52,270 nt of DNA from an uncultured Microbacterium sp. (GTDB taxonomy: Bacteria > Actinomycetota > Actinomycetes > Actinomycetales > Microbacteriaceae). The notes beneath the pieces are model-generated. The model worked only from the letters and a program-made list of their open reading frames with translations, searched no databases and was not told the DNA's origin. This document shows positions 15,630-22,131 of the stretch, piece by piece (position 1 is the stretch's first letter; each line of letters begins with the position of its first letter). A program made the position numbers and the translations under genes. The stretch spans positions 1 through 52,270 of the forward strand of contig CAJYJO010000027.1 of assembly GCA_913774845.1 (NCBI GenBank), written 5' to 3'.

Positions 15630-16133
15630 ATGCCGACCCGACTGCTGCTCGTGGCCGATACTCACGTGCCGAAGCGGGCGCGATCCCTCCCCGCGGCCGT
15701 GCGCCGAGCGGCATCCGGGGTCGAGCTGATCGTGCACGCGGGCGACTGGGTGAGCGCGAGCGTGCTCGACGAGCTCGAGTCGCTCGGACCGGTGCTCGGG
15801 GTCTGGGGCAACAACGACGGCGACGATCTGCGCTCGCGGCTGCCCGAGGTCGCCCGCGCCGAGATCGACGGGGTACGGGTGGCCGTCGTCCACGAGACGG
15901 GGGCGGCGACGGGTCGGGAGAGACGGATGGATGCCGCCTTCCCCGACGCCGACCTCCTCGTGTTCGGGCACAGCCACATCCCGTGGGACACCGTGACCCC
16001 GGGCGGGCTGCGCCTTCTCAACCCCGGCTCGCCGACCGACCGCCGGCGGCAGCCCGCCTGCACGCTCATGACGGCGACCCTGGCGGACGGCGAGGTCCGC
16101 GACGTCGAGCTGCGCGAGATCTCGCGCGACTGA
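15630..16133 (+). CDS. YfcE/MJ0936-type metallophosphoesterase
   Basis: A 167-residue calcineurin-like phosphodiesterase of the YfcE/MJ0936 group. Metal-binding motifs run in order: VADTHVPK (8-15), HAGDW (32-36), GNND (55-58), VHETG near 88 and GHSHIPW (about 113-119), followed by NPGSPTDRRR. Family members cleave phosphodiesters with two metals; the natural substrate is unknown. It is divergent from the response regulator gene, with the TATCG repeat between them. Confidence 0.9.
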   Translation: MPTRLLLVADTHVPKRARSLPAAVRRAASGVELIVHAGDWVSASVLDELESLGPVLGVWGNNDGDDLRSRLPEVARAEIDGVRVAVVHETGAATGRERRMDAAFPDADLLVFGHSHIPWDTVTPGGLRLLNPGSPTDRRRQPACTLMTATLADGEVRDVELREISRD

Positions 16134-16150
16134 GGCGCAGTCGCCGCGGA

Positions 16151-16166
16151 TATCGCCGTCTTATCG
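16151..16166 (+). promoter_or_regulatory. Candidate response-regulator site upstream of the VanY-type gene
   Basis: TATCG at 16151-16155 and again at 16162-16166, 11 bp apart, followed by TCCGCG as at the VanZ-like gene. It lies about 35 bases before a TGGGCT box (16201-16206) that is six bases from the ATG. Confidence 0.5.
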
Positions 16167-16212
16167 TCCGCGCCATACGGGATGGCAACCCCGCCCCCGC
16201 TGGGCTGGGGGC

Positions 16213-16818
16213 ATGGCATCTTCGGCATCCCGCATCGAAACCCCGTCCCGTCGTCGCGTCGTCCTCCTGGTGGTCGCGGCGGGGCTCGCCGTCGTCCTCA
16301 CCGGCGTGGCGATGCTCCTCGCGATGGGGACGGCGTCGTCGTTCACGGCGGGGATGACCGCACACGCGCCGTTCGCGCCGACCGAGGCCGACGGCCTGAT
16401 CCCGGCCGAGGCGCCGCTCACCGTCGACGACGATCGGCACCCCGCCATGACGGGTCTCGACGGCGAGCTGCGAGACGCCCTGCGCGCGGCGCAGGCGGCC
16501 GCGAACGCTGACGGGATCGTGTTCGACATCACCAGCGGATGGCGCAGTGCCGACTATCAGCGGTGGTTGCTGGGCGACGCGATCCGTACCTACGGTTCCG
16601 AGGCGGTCGCCCGGCAGTACGTCGCCTCACCGGAGGGATCGAGCCACGTCACCGGCCACGCGGTCGACATCGGTTCGCTCGCGGCCCAGCTGTGGCTCAT
16701 CGAACACGGGCGCGAGTGGGGCCTGTGCCAGACGTACGCCAACGAGCGGTGGCACATCGAGAAGGCCACGGATGCCGGAGGGACGTGCCCGGAGCCGAAG
16801 GCCGACGCGCGCGGGTGA
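16213..16818 (+). CDS. VanY-type D-alanyl-D-alanine carboxypeptidase (M15)
   Basis: A 201-residue membrane-anchored or secreted peptidase that should remove the last D-Ala from peptidoglycan stem peptides. An N-terminal hydrophobic segment (about 15-40) precedes the M15 domain. The zinc motifs are SGWRSADYQ (about 105-113), SHVTGHAVDIG (His/Asp ligands) and ERWHIE (His ligand near the end). In vancomycin-resistance clusters VanY acts together with VanZ under VanR/VanS control. Here a VanZ-like gene and a two-component system lie within 3 kb and share a promoter repeat, but no vanHAX ligase genes are present. Confidence 0.9.
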   Translation: MASSASRIETPSRRRVVLLVVAAGLAVVLTGVAMLLAMGTASSFTAGMTAHAPFAPTEADGLIPAEAPLTVDDDRHPAMTGLDGELRDALRAAQAAANADGIVFDITSGWRSADYQRWLLGDAIRTYGSEAVARQYVASPEGSSHVTGHAVDIGSLAAQLWLIEHGREWGLCQTYANERWHIEKATDAGGTCPEPKADARG

Positions 16819-16821
16819 ACG

Positions 16822-16857
16822 CCGACGGCGCCGCCCCTCGGGGAGCGGCGCCGTCGG
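16822..16857. terminator. Bidirectional hairpin terminator
   Basis: A perfect 13-bp stem, CCGACGGCGCCGC (16822-16834) with GCGGCGCCGTCGG (16845-16857), lies between the convergent carboxypeptidase (stop 16818) and desaturase (stop 16866) genes. Confidence 0.7.
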
Positions 16858-16865
16858 ATGCGGTG

Positions 16866-17981
16866 CTATTCGACGTTCAGCTGTCGCGTCGGGGAGGTCA
16901 ACGGGCAGTCGAACGGGTCGCGGGCGGCCAGGCCCACGCGGTTCAGATAGGCGATGACGATCGCGTAGGACTGGAACAGCGTCGTCTCGACGTAGGGGAC
17001 GCCGAGCGTGTCGCAGTGCTCGCGCACGATCAGCCGGGCACGGCTGAGGTGCGGGCGCGGCATGTTCGGGAACAGGTGGTGCTCGACCTGGTAGTTGAGC
17101 CCGCCCATGAGCCAGGTGGCCCACCAGCCGCCCGAGACGTTGCGGGAGGTGCGCACCTGCTTGCTGAAGAAGTCGAGCTTGGCTCCCTCGGCGATGACGG
17201 GCATGCCCTTGTGGTTGGGGGCGAAGGAGGCGCCCATGTACACGCCGAAGACCGCGACCGAGACGCCGAAGAAGGCGAACGCCAGACCGACGGGCAGGAA
17301 GACGAAGATCGGCGCGATGAAGATCGCGTGGCGCAGCGCCAGCAGGCCGAGCTCGGTCCAACGGCCCTTGATGGGCTCGCGCGAGAACAGGTGGCGCAGG
17401 GCGAGCACGTAGAGGTTGATGCCCTCGAGCGTCAGCAGCGGGAAGAAGAGGTATCCCTGGCGCTGGGTGATCCACTTCTGCACCCCACGGGCCTTCGCGG
17501 CGTCGACGTCGAGGAACGAGATGGTGTCGATCTCGATGTCGGGGTCTTTGCCGACGCGGTTGGGGTTGGCGTGGTGACGCGTGTGCTTCGAGGCCCACCA
17601 CGACCGGCTCATGCCCACGACACCGTTGCCGATCAGCAGCCCGAGGCGGTCGTTCGCCGGGCCCGAGGCGAAGATCTGACGGTGCGCGGCCTCGTGCGCG
17701 AGGAAGGCGACCTGGGTGAAGAGGATGCCGAGGGCGGCGGCGATGAACAGCTGGAACCAGCTGTCGCCGAGCAAGATGAAGCCGGTGATGCACCCGGCGA
17801 AGCCGAGCGCGATCGCGATGGCCACACCGAGGTAGAAGCCCGGGGTGCGAACGAGCAGCCCGCTCTCGCGGACGACCTGGGACAGCTCTGTGTAGGCCTT
17901 CGCGATCGGGGGGAATTCTTTGGTGCCGGAGTAGGTCTGACGAACGGGGCCGAGACGGGACTCGACGATGGTGGAGGCGAT
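16866..17981 (-). CDS. Membrane fatty acid desaturase
   Basis: An acyl-lipid or acyl-CoA desaturase of the membrane di-iron family. It introduces a double bond into fatty acyl chains and raises membrane fluidity. The three histidine boxes are HEAAH (about 96-100), HTRHH (133-137) and QVEHH (298-302), with four hydrophobic segments between them. The start is odd. A strong GAGGAG (17989-17994) is followed by seven bases and then ATC at 17979-17981, with no ATG, GTG or TTG in frame until 18050 upstream. Starting at the ATG at 18050 would add 23 residues of unconvincing sequence. I mark the ATC as the likelier start. The cold shock gene lies upstream on the same strand. Confidence 0.85.
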   Translation of the reverse strand: MASTIVESRLGPVRQTYSGTKEFPPIAKAYTELSQVVRESGLLVRTPGFYLGVAIAIALGFAGCITGFILLGDSWFQLFIAAALGILFTQVAFLAHEAAHRQIFASGPANDRLGLLIGNGVVGMSRSWWASKHTRHHANPNRVGKDPDIEIDTISFLDVDAAKARGVQKWITQRQGYLFFPLLTLEGINLYVLALRHLFSREPIKGRWTELGLLALRHAIFIAPIFVFLPVGLAFAFFGVSVAVFGVYMGASFAPNHKGMPVIAEGAKLDFFSKQVRTSRNVSGGWWATWLMGGLNYQVEHHLFPNMPRPHLSRARLIVREHCDTLGVPYVETTLFQSYAIVIAYLNRVGLAARDPFDCPLTSPTRQLNVE

Positions 17982-18150
17982 GGACGTGCTCCTCGGGTGG
18001 GGGTGACCGGGGTCGGGAGCCGAGGCGGCTACCCGGGCTGCGGCCCACATTACGGGTCGCCGTATGGATGACCCGGAATACATCCACATGTGCAGAAGCC
18101 TCACGGGAAACGGACACCTCGACGACCTCTGGAGCAGCTCAGAACGACGA

Positions 18151-18185
18151 AAGCCGGGGCGCCGCCGAAGCGACGCACCCGGCTT
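18151..18185 (-). terminator. Terminator of the cold shock gene
   Basis: AAGCCGGG (18151-18158) pairs with CCCGGCTT (18178-18185), 21 bases after the stop of the cold shock gene on the reverse strand. It is followed by a moderately T-rich stretch (TCGTCGTTCT). Confidence 0.6.
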
Positions 18186-18205
18186 CCGCGGTGCGTGAGC
18201 GAAGC

Positions 18206-18409
18206 TTAGAGGGGGCGGATGTTCGCCGCCTGCATGCCCTTGGGGCCCTGCTCGGCGTCGAACTCGACCTTCTGCGCTTCCGTGAGCTCCTTGAAGCCGT
18301 TGCCCTGGATCGCGCTGAAGTGCGCGAACAGGTCGGCGGAGCCGTCGTCGGGAGCAATGAAGCCGTAGCCCTTTTCGGAGTTGAACCATTTCACGGTGCC
18401 AGTGGCCAT
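18206..18409 (-). CDS. cspA: Cold shock protein
   Basis: A 67-residue OB-fold nucleic-acid chaperone. RNP1 is [10 protein letters not shown] (13-22) and RNP2 is DLFAHFSAI (26-34); [12 protein letters not shown] at the N-terminus is typical of CspA-type proteins. The ATG has a good AAAGGAAG site. A 94-residue reading frame ends 16 bases upstream on the same strand, so the two probably form one transcript from a TAGCGT promoter near 18870, giving a leader of some 450 bases. The desaturase gene downstream fits a cold-adaptation neighbourhood, but a terminator lies between them. Confidence 0.95.
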   Translation of the reverse strand: MATGTVKWFNSEKGYGFIAPDDGSADLFAHFSAIQGNGFKELTEAQKVEFDAEQGPKGMQAANIRPL

Positions 18410-18425
18410 CGTGTTCTTCCTTTAT

Positions 18426-18710
18426 TCATGTTGGGCCGCAGGTGCGGCCGTTGGCGCCGCTCCGACGCGTGCGGAGCGGACGGGGACGCCGCGACACCGT
18501 GGTGGTGGCGCGTACGCGATGCCCGTCGACGGCGGCCTGGGCCGCTCCGACGGACGTGTGGATGCCGAGATTCTCGCCGAGCGGACCCTGGGCTTCGTAG
18601 CCCGAGGTGCCCGCGCCGACGAAACCGGCATAGTCGGATCCGGCCGTCGCGACGTAGACGTCGAGATCGGCCTGGCGCCACGAGAGCGGCGAAGGGTGAA
18701 GCAGAGACAC
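18426..18710 (-). CDS. Small unknown protein upstream of the cold shock gene
   Basis: A 94-residue frame from a GTG with GGAAAG nearby. Residues about 14-65 look like a compact domain: DLDVYVATAGSDYAGFV, then GYEAQGPLGENLGIH and SVGAAQAAVDGH. The last 30 residues are basic and low in complexity. I do not recognise a family. The even mix of small, acidic and aromatic residues differs from the Arg/Pro-rich shadow frames around it. Its stop lies 16 bases before the cold shock gene, so a joint transcript is likely. It may also act as a leader whose translation affects cspA. The start is uncertain; an ATG at 18818 is in frame but has no signal. Confidence 0.55.
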   Translation of the reverse strand: MSLLHPSPLSWRQADLDVYVATAGSDYAGFVGAGTSGYEAQGPLGENLGIHTSVGAAQAAVDGHRVRATTTVSRRPRPLRTRRSGANGRTCGPT

Positions 18711-19047
18711 GAGAACTTTCCGCGAGTGCGAGGCGAGGACCGGAGCCGTCGAGCGACGCACGCGATGGTGTGAGGAGGGTTTGCTGTCGGAAACGGCTCG
18801 GCGCCGTGCGCCCGGCATCTCAACGATGAGGCGGGCGTCGATGAAGCAAGTCCCAGAACGAATACGGCCACGCTAGCACGGATGACTCGACGACGCCCGG
18901 GAGATTTCCGAAGCGGGCGGGAACGGGTGCACTGGCGGGACTCGACCGTTTCGCGCCGCCCGAGAGAGCAGACGGTGCGGCGGACGTCAACACGTAGCGC
19001 CGCAGCCGCGCGCGCGCTTCGCTGAGGGTCCCAACCGAAGGAGTCTC
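18711..19047. other. Intergenic region between the cspA leader and the PPOX gene
   Basis: No convincing gene. It holds the TAGCGT box at 18870-18875 reading left and, near 19037-19042, the GAAGGAG ribosome binding site of the PPOX gene. The remaining 300 bases show no hairpin or repeat that I can support. Confidence 0.5.
18870..18875 (-). promoter_or_regulatory. -10 box TAGCGT upstream of the cspA transcript
   Basis: TAGCGT on the reverse strand, about 160 bases before the GTG of the small frame and 460 before cspA. This would produce a long leader, as is common for cold shock genes. Inferred. Confidence 0.4.
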
Positions 19048-19539
19048 ATGTCCACCTCCGCGTCCGAACTCGACACGCTCAACGATCTGCTCAAGAAGTT
19101 CCGGTTCGCCATGGTCACCACGCGCGCCGAGGACGGTGCCCTCCACGCGCACCCGCTGACGGTGCAGGAACGGGAGTCCGACGGCGACCTGTGGTTCATC
19201 GTCGGCACGCACGCCTCGGCGGTCGAGCACGTGCGCCGCGACCCGAAGGTCGGGCTGTCGTTCAGCTCCGACAGCACCTGGCTCTCACTCGCCGGGGAGG
19301 CCGAGGTGGTCGACGACCTCGCGAAGCTCAGGGAGCTGTGGTCGACGAGCGTCGAGGCGTGGTTCCCCGACGGGCCGGAGTCGCCCGGCGTGACCCTGCT
19401 GCGCGTCGACGCGCTGAGCGGCGAGTACTGGGGAAGCGCGGGCGGACGCCTCGCCACGGCCATCGCGCTGGTGACGTCCAAGGTCACCGGTGAGCGGCCG
19501 AAGGGCGGCGAGAACGAGAAGTTCGACCTGCCGCAGTGA
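19048..19539 (+). CDS. Pyridoxamine 5'-phosphate oxidase-like (general stress 26) protein
   Basis: A 163-residue split-barrel flavin-binding protein of the general stress protein 26 group. The pattern LLKKFRFAMVTTRAEDGALH, then HPLTVQE, DLWFIVGTH, DPKVGLSF and WLSLAGEAEVV is that of the family, followed by a C-terminal LLRVDALSGEYWGS. Such proteins bind FMN or F420; the reaction is unknown. The ATG follows GAAGGAG. A perfect 12-bp hairpin follows the stop. Confidence 0.9.
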   Translation: MSTSASELDTLNDLLKKFRFAMVTTRAEDGALHAHPLTVQERESDGDLWFIVGTHASAVEHVRRDPKVGLSFSSDSTWLSLAGEAEVVDDLAKLRELWSTSVEAWFPDGPESPGVTLLRVDALSGEYWGSAGGRLATAIALVTSKVTGERPKGGENEKFDLPQ

Positions 19540-19542
19540 CGT

Positions 19543-19576
19543 CGCGCCGGGCCCCGCGCCGCGTGGGCCCGGCGCG
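19543..19576. terminator. Bidirectional hairpin terminator
   Basis: CGCGCCGGGCCC (19543-19554) pairs perfectly with GGGCCCGGCGCG (19565-19576). It fits exactly between the stop of the PPOX gene (19539) and the stop of a small reverse-strand frame (19579-19581). Confidence 0.65.
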
Positions 19577-19578
19577 GG

Positions 19579-19713
19579 TCACCCTCCCGACGGGTTGTCG
19601 ACGGGGGCGTCGCCGTCGTCGATGGTCTCGGGGATCGTGGGAGCGTCGGCGGTCTCGAGCTCGTCGGGGTCGTCGGCGGTGGTGTCGTTCGTGCGGTCCG
19701 GTGCGGTGTCCAT
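19579..19713 (-). CDS. Very small acidic protein
   Basis: A 44-residue frame from ATG 19713 to TGA. The product is strongly acidic, rich in Asp, Glu, Thr and Pro (DDPDELETADAPTIPETIDD), with no hydrophobic segment. Codons end almost always in G or C, as in real genes here, and its stop abuts a perfect hairpin shared with the PPOX gene, which supports a real transcription unit. No ribosome binding site is obvious. I recognise no family. Confidence 0.5.
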   Translation of the reverse strand: MDTAPDRTNDTTADDPDELETADAPTIPETIDDGDAPVDNPSGG

Positions 19714-19824
19714 GGCGCCACCCGAACACGCGGGCCCGGACACCGCGCGGGCCTTGCGCGAACCCGACCGGCGTGTCAGCGCAAGCCCCCGTGGGCGACC
19801 GTCCGGCGCTGCGACGATGACGGC

Positions 19825-19980
19825 ATGTCACGACCCGAGGTGCGCTCCAAGCCCTGCGCCTATTGCGGGCGCCCGTTCACCGACCGCAAGCGCTGGAGCG
19901 GGCGCGACCAGTGGGACCAGGTGCTGTACTGCTCGCGCGGGTGCCGCGCGAACGCCGCCAAGCAGAGGCGGCGCGTATGA
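19825..19980 (+). CDS. DUF2256 zinc-ribbon-like protein
   Basis: A 51-residue protein with four cysteines, CAYCGRPF (C11, C14) and YCSRGCRANA (C36, C40). This is the DUF2256 pattern, probably a zinc ribbon, with a basic tail. DUF2256 genes are typically found next to bacterial cryptochrome/photolyase genes. Here the stop overlaps the photolyase start as ATGA. GACGAT lies six bases before the ATG, so the operon may begin leaderless at this gene. A role in helping the photolyase bind DNA or a cofactor is inference. Confidence 0.88.
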   Translation: MSRPEVRSKPCAYCGRPFTDRKRWSGRDQWDQVLYCSRGCRANAAKQRRRV

Positions 19981-21416
19981 AGGCCGCGCTGATCCTCGCG
20001 ACCCAGCAGTTCGCGGAGCACCCGTCGTACGACGACGACGACGTCGAGGAGTTCTTCTTCATCGAGTCGGCGCCCCGCTGGCGCAAACTCCCGTACCACC
20101 GCCACAAGATCGTGTTGCTGACCTCGGCGATGCGGCACACCGCCGCGCGCCTGGAGGCCGAGGGTCGGACCGTCCGCCACATCACCCTCGACGAGGATCT
20201 GACGTTCCGGGCGGGGCTCGAGAAGCTGCTGACGACGCATCGGGTGACCGAGCTGACGTGGATGAGCGACCCCAACCGCCCGGTCGACGAACGGATCGCC
20301 CGCATCTGCCAGGCGCACGACGTCGAGACCGATGTGCTCCCGGACGGTCTGTTCCTCACCCCCGAGGAAGACGTCGACGGCTGGTTCGCGGAGCATCCGA
20401 CGCCGCTCATGGAGGACTTCTACCACTGGCAGCGCCGGCGCACCGGCATCCTGATGGACGGGGGCAAGCCCGCGGGCCGCCGGTGGAACTTCGACGCCGA
20501 TAATCGCAAGGCCCTCCCGAAGAAGGGCGTGGAGATCCCGCCCCTGCCGCAGCTCGAGCACGACGACATCACCCGCGCGGTCATCGCCGAGGTCGACGAG
20601 CTGTTCCCCGACCACCCGGGCAAGGCGGAGGAGTTCTGGCTCCCCGTGACCCCAGAGGAATCACGCGACTGGCTCGACGTCTTCGTCGCCGAGCGTCTGC
20701 ACGATTTCGGTCGCTACGAGGACGCGATGAAGGCCGACGAGCCGTTCCTCTTCCACGCGATCATCTCGCCGATGCTGAACATCGGGCTGCTCACCGTGGA
20801 GGACGTGGTCGCCGCCGCCACGCGCACCGATGCGCCCCTGGCATCCGTCGAGGGGTTCATCCGCCAGGTGATCGGGTGGCGCGAGTACATGCGCGGGATT
20901 TACCGCGCGCACCCGGAGCTCGAGCACGTCAATGCGCTGCATCTCGACAAGCGCATCCAGAAGTACTGGTACTCGGGGGAGCGGATGCCGAGCGACCTGC
21001 CGATCCCCGTGCGCACCGTGCTGGAGCGCGTCCACCGCTGGGGATACGCGCACCACATCGAGCGGCTCATGGTGCTGGGTAATTGGTTCCTGCTGCAGGG
21101 ATACGCGCCGCGGCAGGTGAACGCGTGGTTCCTCGCGCTGTTCGTCGACGCGTACGACTGGGTGATGGTGCCGAACGTCATGGGCATGAGCCAGTTCGCC
21201 GACGGCGGCTTCGTCGCGACAAAGCCGTACGTCTCGGGAGGGGCGTACCTGCAGAAGATGGGGTCGTGGTGGCCCTCGGCCCAGGATGCCAAGGACTCGG
21301 TCTTCACGGACGCGTACTGGGAGTTCCTCGAGCGGCACGAGGACGTGCTGGCCGGCAACCACCGGCTGGGGCTGGCGCTGGCGCAGATGCGCAAGCGGCG
21401 CGACGCGAAGGAGTAG
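19977..21416 (+). CDS. Bacterial cryptochrome / (6-4) photolyase-type protein without Fe-S cysteines
   Basis: A 479-residue flavoprotein of the prokaryotic (6-4) photolyase/FeS-BCP group (PhrB-like). Family features: an N-terminal Rossmann-like antenna domain (about 1-140, with SAMRHTAARLEAEGR), VIGWREYMRGIYR, NALHLDKRIQKYWYSG, HHIERLMVLGNWFLLQG and YDWVMVPNVMGMSQFADGG. Where family members have a C-terminal CxxC...C cluster for a 4Fe-4S centre, this protein reads KMGSWWPSAQDAKDS. The only cysteine in the whole chain is near 112. The cluster therefore cannot form. The usual GDQL at the N-terminus is also replaced (ATQQF). It is coupled to a DUF2256 gene by an ATGA overlap. DNA repair or light sensing remains open. 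Confidence 0.9.
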   Translation: MKAALILATQQFAEHPSYDDDDVEEFFFIESAPRWRKLPYHRHKIVLLTSAMRHTAARLEAEGRTVRHITLDEDLTFRAGLEKLLTTHRVTELTWMSDPNRPVDERIARICQAHDVETDVLPDGLFLTPEEDVDGWFAEHPTPLMEDFYHWQRRRTGILMDGGKPAGRRWNFDADNRKALPKKGVEIPPLPQLEHDDITRAVIAEVDELFPDHPGKAEEFWLPVTPEESRDWLDVFVAERLHDFGRYEDAMKADEPFLFHAIISPMLNIGLLTVEDVVAAATRTDAPLASVEGFIRQVIGWREYMRGIYRAHPELEHVNALHLDKRIQKYWYSGERMPSDLPIPVRTVLERVHRWGYAHHIERLMVLGNWFLLQGYAPRQVNAWFLALFVDAYDWVMVPNVMGMSQFADGGFVATKPYVSGGAYLQKMGSWWPSAQDAKDSVFTDAYWEFLERHEDVLAGNHRLGLALAQMRKRRDAKE

Positions 21417-21734
21417 TCGAACGGAGGCGGCTGAGCCTGTCGGAGTCACCGGTGGTGTGTGGCCCCCGGTCCCTTCGACAGGCTCAGGGACCTCTGCGGG
21501 GGCGGTCGGTCGGGGATGGGCGCGGGAGGTGGCTGAGCTTGTCGAAGTCACCGGGGGTGTGTGGCCCCCGGTCCCTTCGACAGGCTCAGGGACCTCCGCG
21601 TGGGCGGTCGCTCATAGACCTCTGCGTGGGCGATCAAGGACCTCTGCGGGGGCGGTCGCTCGGGGACCTCTGCCCTCGTGAGGCTCGGGGTGGCTGCCCG
21701 AGCGGCCGCTGAGCCTGTCGAAGCGTCCTCGGTT
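21417..21734. repeat. Intergenic inverted and tandem repeats
   Basis: Two copies, 102 bases apart (from 21430 and from 21532), each have a left arm CTGAGCCTGTCGGAG (21431-21445) or CTGAGCTTGTCGAAG (21533-21547). Each has a matching right arm CTTCGACAGGCTCAG (21473-21487 and 21575-21589), with nearly identical loops. A further left arm lies at 21709-21723. Between them GACCTCYGCG begins at 21489, 21591, 21617 and 21639, with a shortened copy (GACCTCTGCC) at 21665, giving a 22-26 base imperfect tandem repeat. No coding frame is convincing here. Such CTTCGACAGGCTCAG elements are typical intergenic repeats of Microbacteriaceae, stated from general familiarity. Confidence 0.8.
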
Positions 21735-21950
21735 TCAGCTCTTGAGCTTGTTCAGAGCCGAGCCCTTGTGGGCGGCCTTCGAGCCCGACTTCTCCGACTT
21801 CACGATGTAGGCCGGGTCGTCCTCGGATGCCGTGAACTTCTGGCCGTCGTGCTGGAAGTCCTTCGTCTTCTTCTCCACGACCTCGCCCTGGGTCTTGCCC
21901 TGCGGGGTGTCCCAGCTGACGCGGTCGCCCTTCGACAGATCCTTCGACAT
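21735..21950 (-). CDS. DUF2945 / TUDOR-like small protein
   Basis: A 71-residue basic protein. [20 protein letters not shown] at the start, [20 protein letters not shown] in the middle and a lysine-rich tail ([13 protein letters not shown]) match the DUF2945 family, also called hypervirulence-associated TUDOR-domain proteins. The fold is a small beta barrel of unknown ligand. The ATG follows GAGAGGAACG. Its stop lies 12 bases from the last repeat arm of the neighbouring intergenic region. Confidence 0.85.
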   Translation of the reverse strand: MSKDLSKGDRVSWDTPQGKTQGEVVEKKTKDFQHDGQKFTASEDDPAYIVKSEKSGSKAAHKGSALNKLKS

Positions 21951-22045
21951 GTTCTCGTTCCTCTCGTCGGTCCCGCCATGCTGTCGAGGCGGGGCGAGTG
22001 GCCCCGGGGGATTGACACGGTCGGGGCCCTACGTGGTCGAGATCG

Positions 22046-22055
22046 ATTGCGCAAT
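22046..22055. promoter_or_regulatory. Palindrome upstream of the catalase promoter
   Basis: ATTGCGCAAT is a perfect 10-bp palindrome 27 bases before the TAGCGT box of the catalase gene, overlapping or just upstream of the -35 region. It could be the operator of a peroxide regulator. This is inference from position only. Confidence 0.35.
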
Positions 22056-22081
22056 GCCTCTGCGATGTCGGAGGCCCCGCC

Positions 22082-22087
22082 TAGCGT
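22082..22087 (+). promoter_or_regulatory. -10 box TAGCGT of the catalase gene
   Basis: TAGCGT, with the start codon 45 bases downstream; unlike the leaderless genes this one has a leader and a GAGGAG ribosome binding site. Confidence 0.5.
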
Positions 22088-22131
22088 CGAGGTGGGTCCT
22101 TCGTTCCCCGGCCCACGACGTGAGGAGAGCC

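Noticed and set aside
13378-16818. Full vancomycin-resistance cluster
   Set aside because: VanZ- and VanY-like genes and a two-component system are present, but no vanH, vanA-type ligase or vanX homolog occurs in the window.
16539-18071. 510-codon forward frame opposite the desaturase
   Set aside because: The reverse strand encodes three intact histidine boxes; the forward frame has biased composition and no motif.
21417-21734. Possible CRISPR array
   Set aside because: Repeats are inverted, differ in length and spacing, and no cas gene is near.
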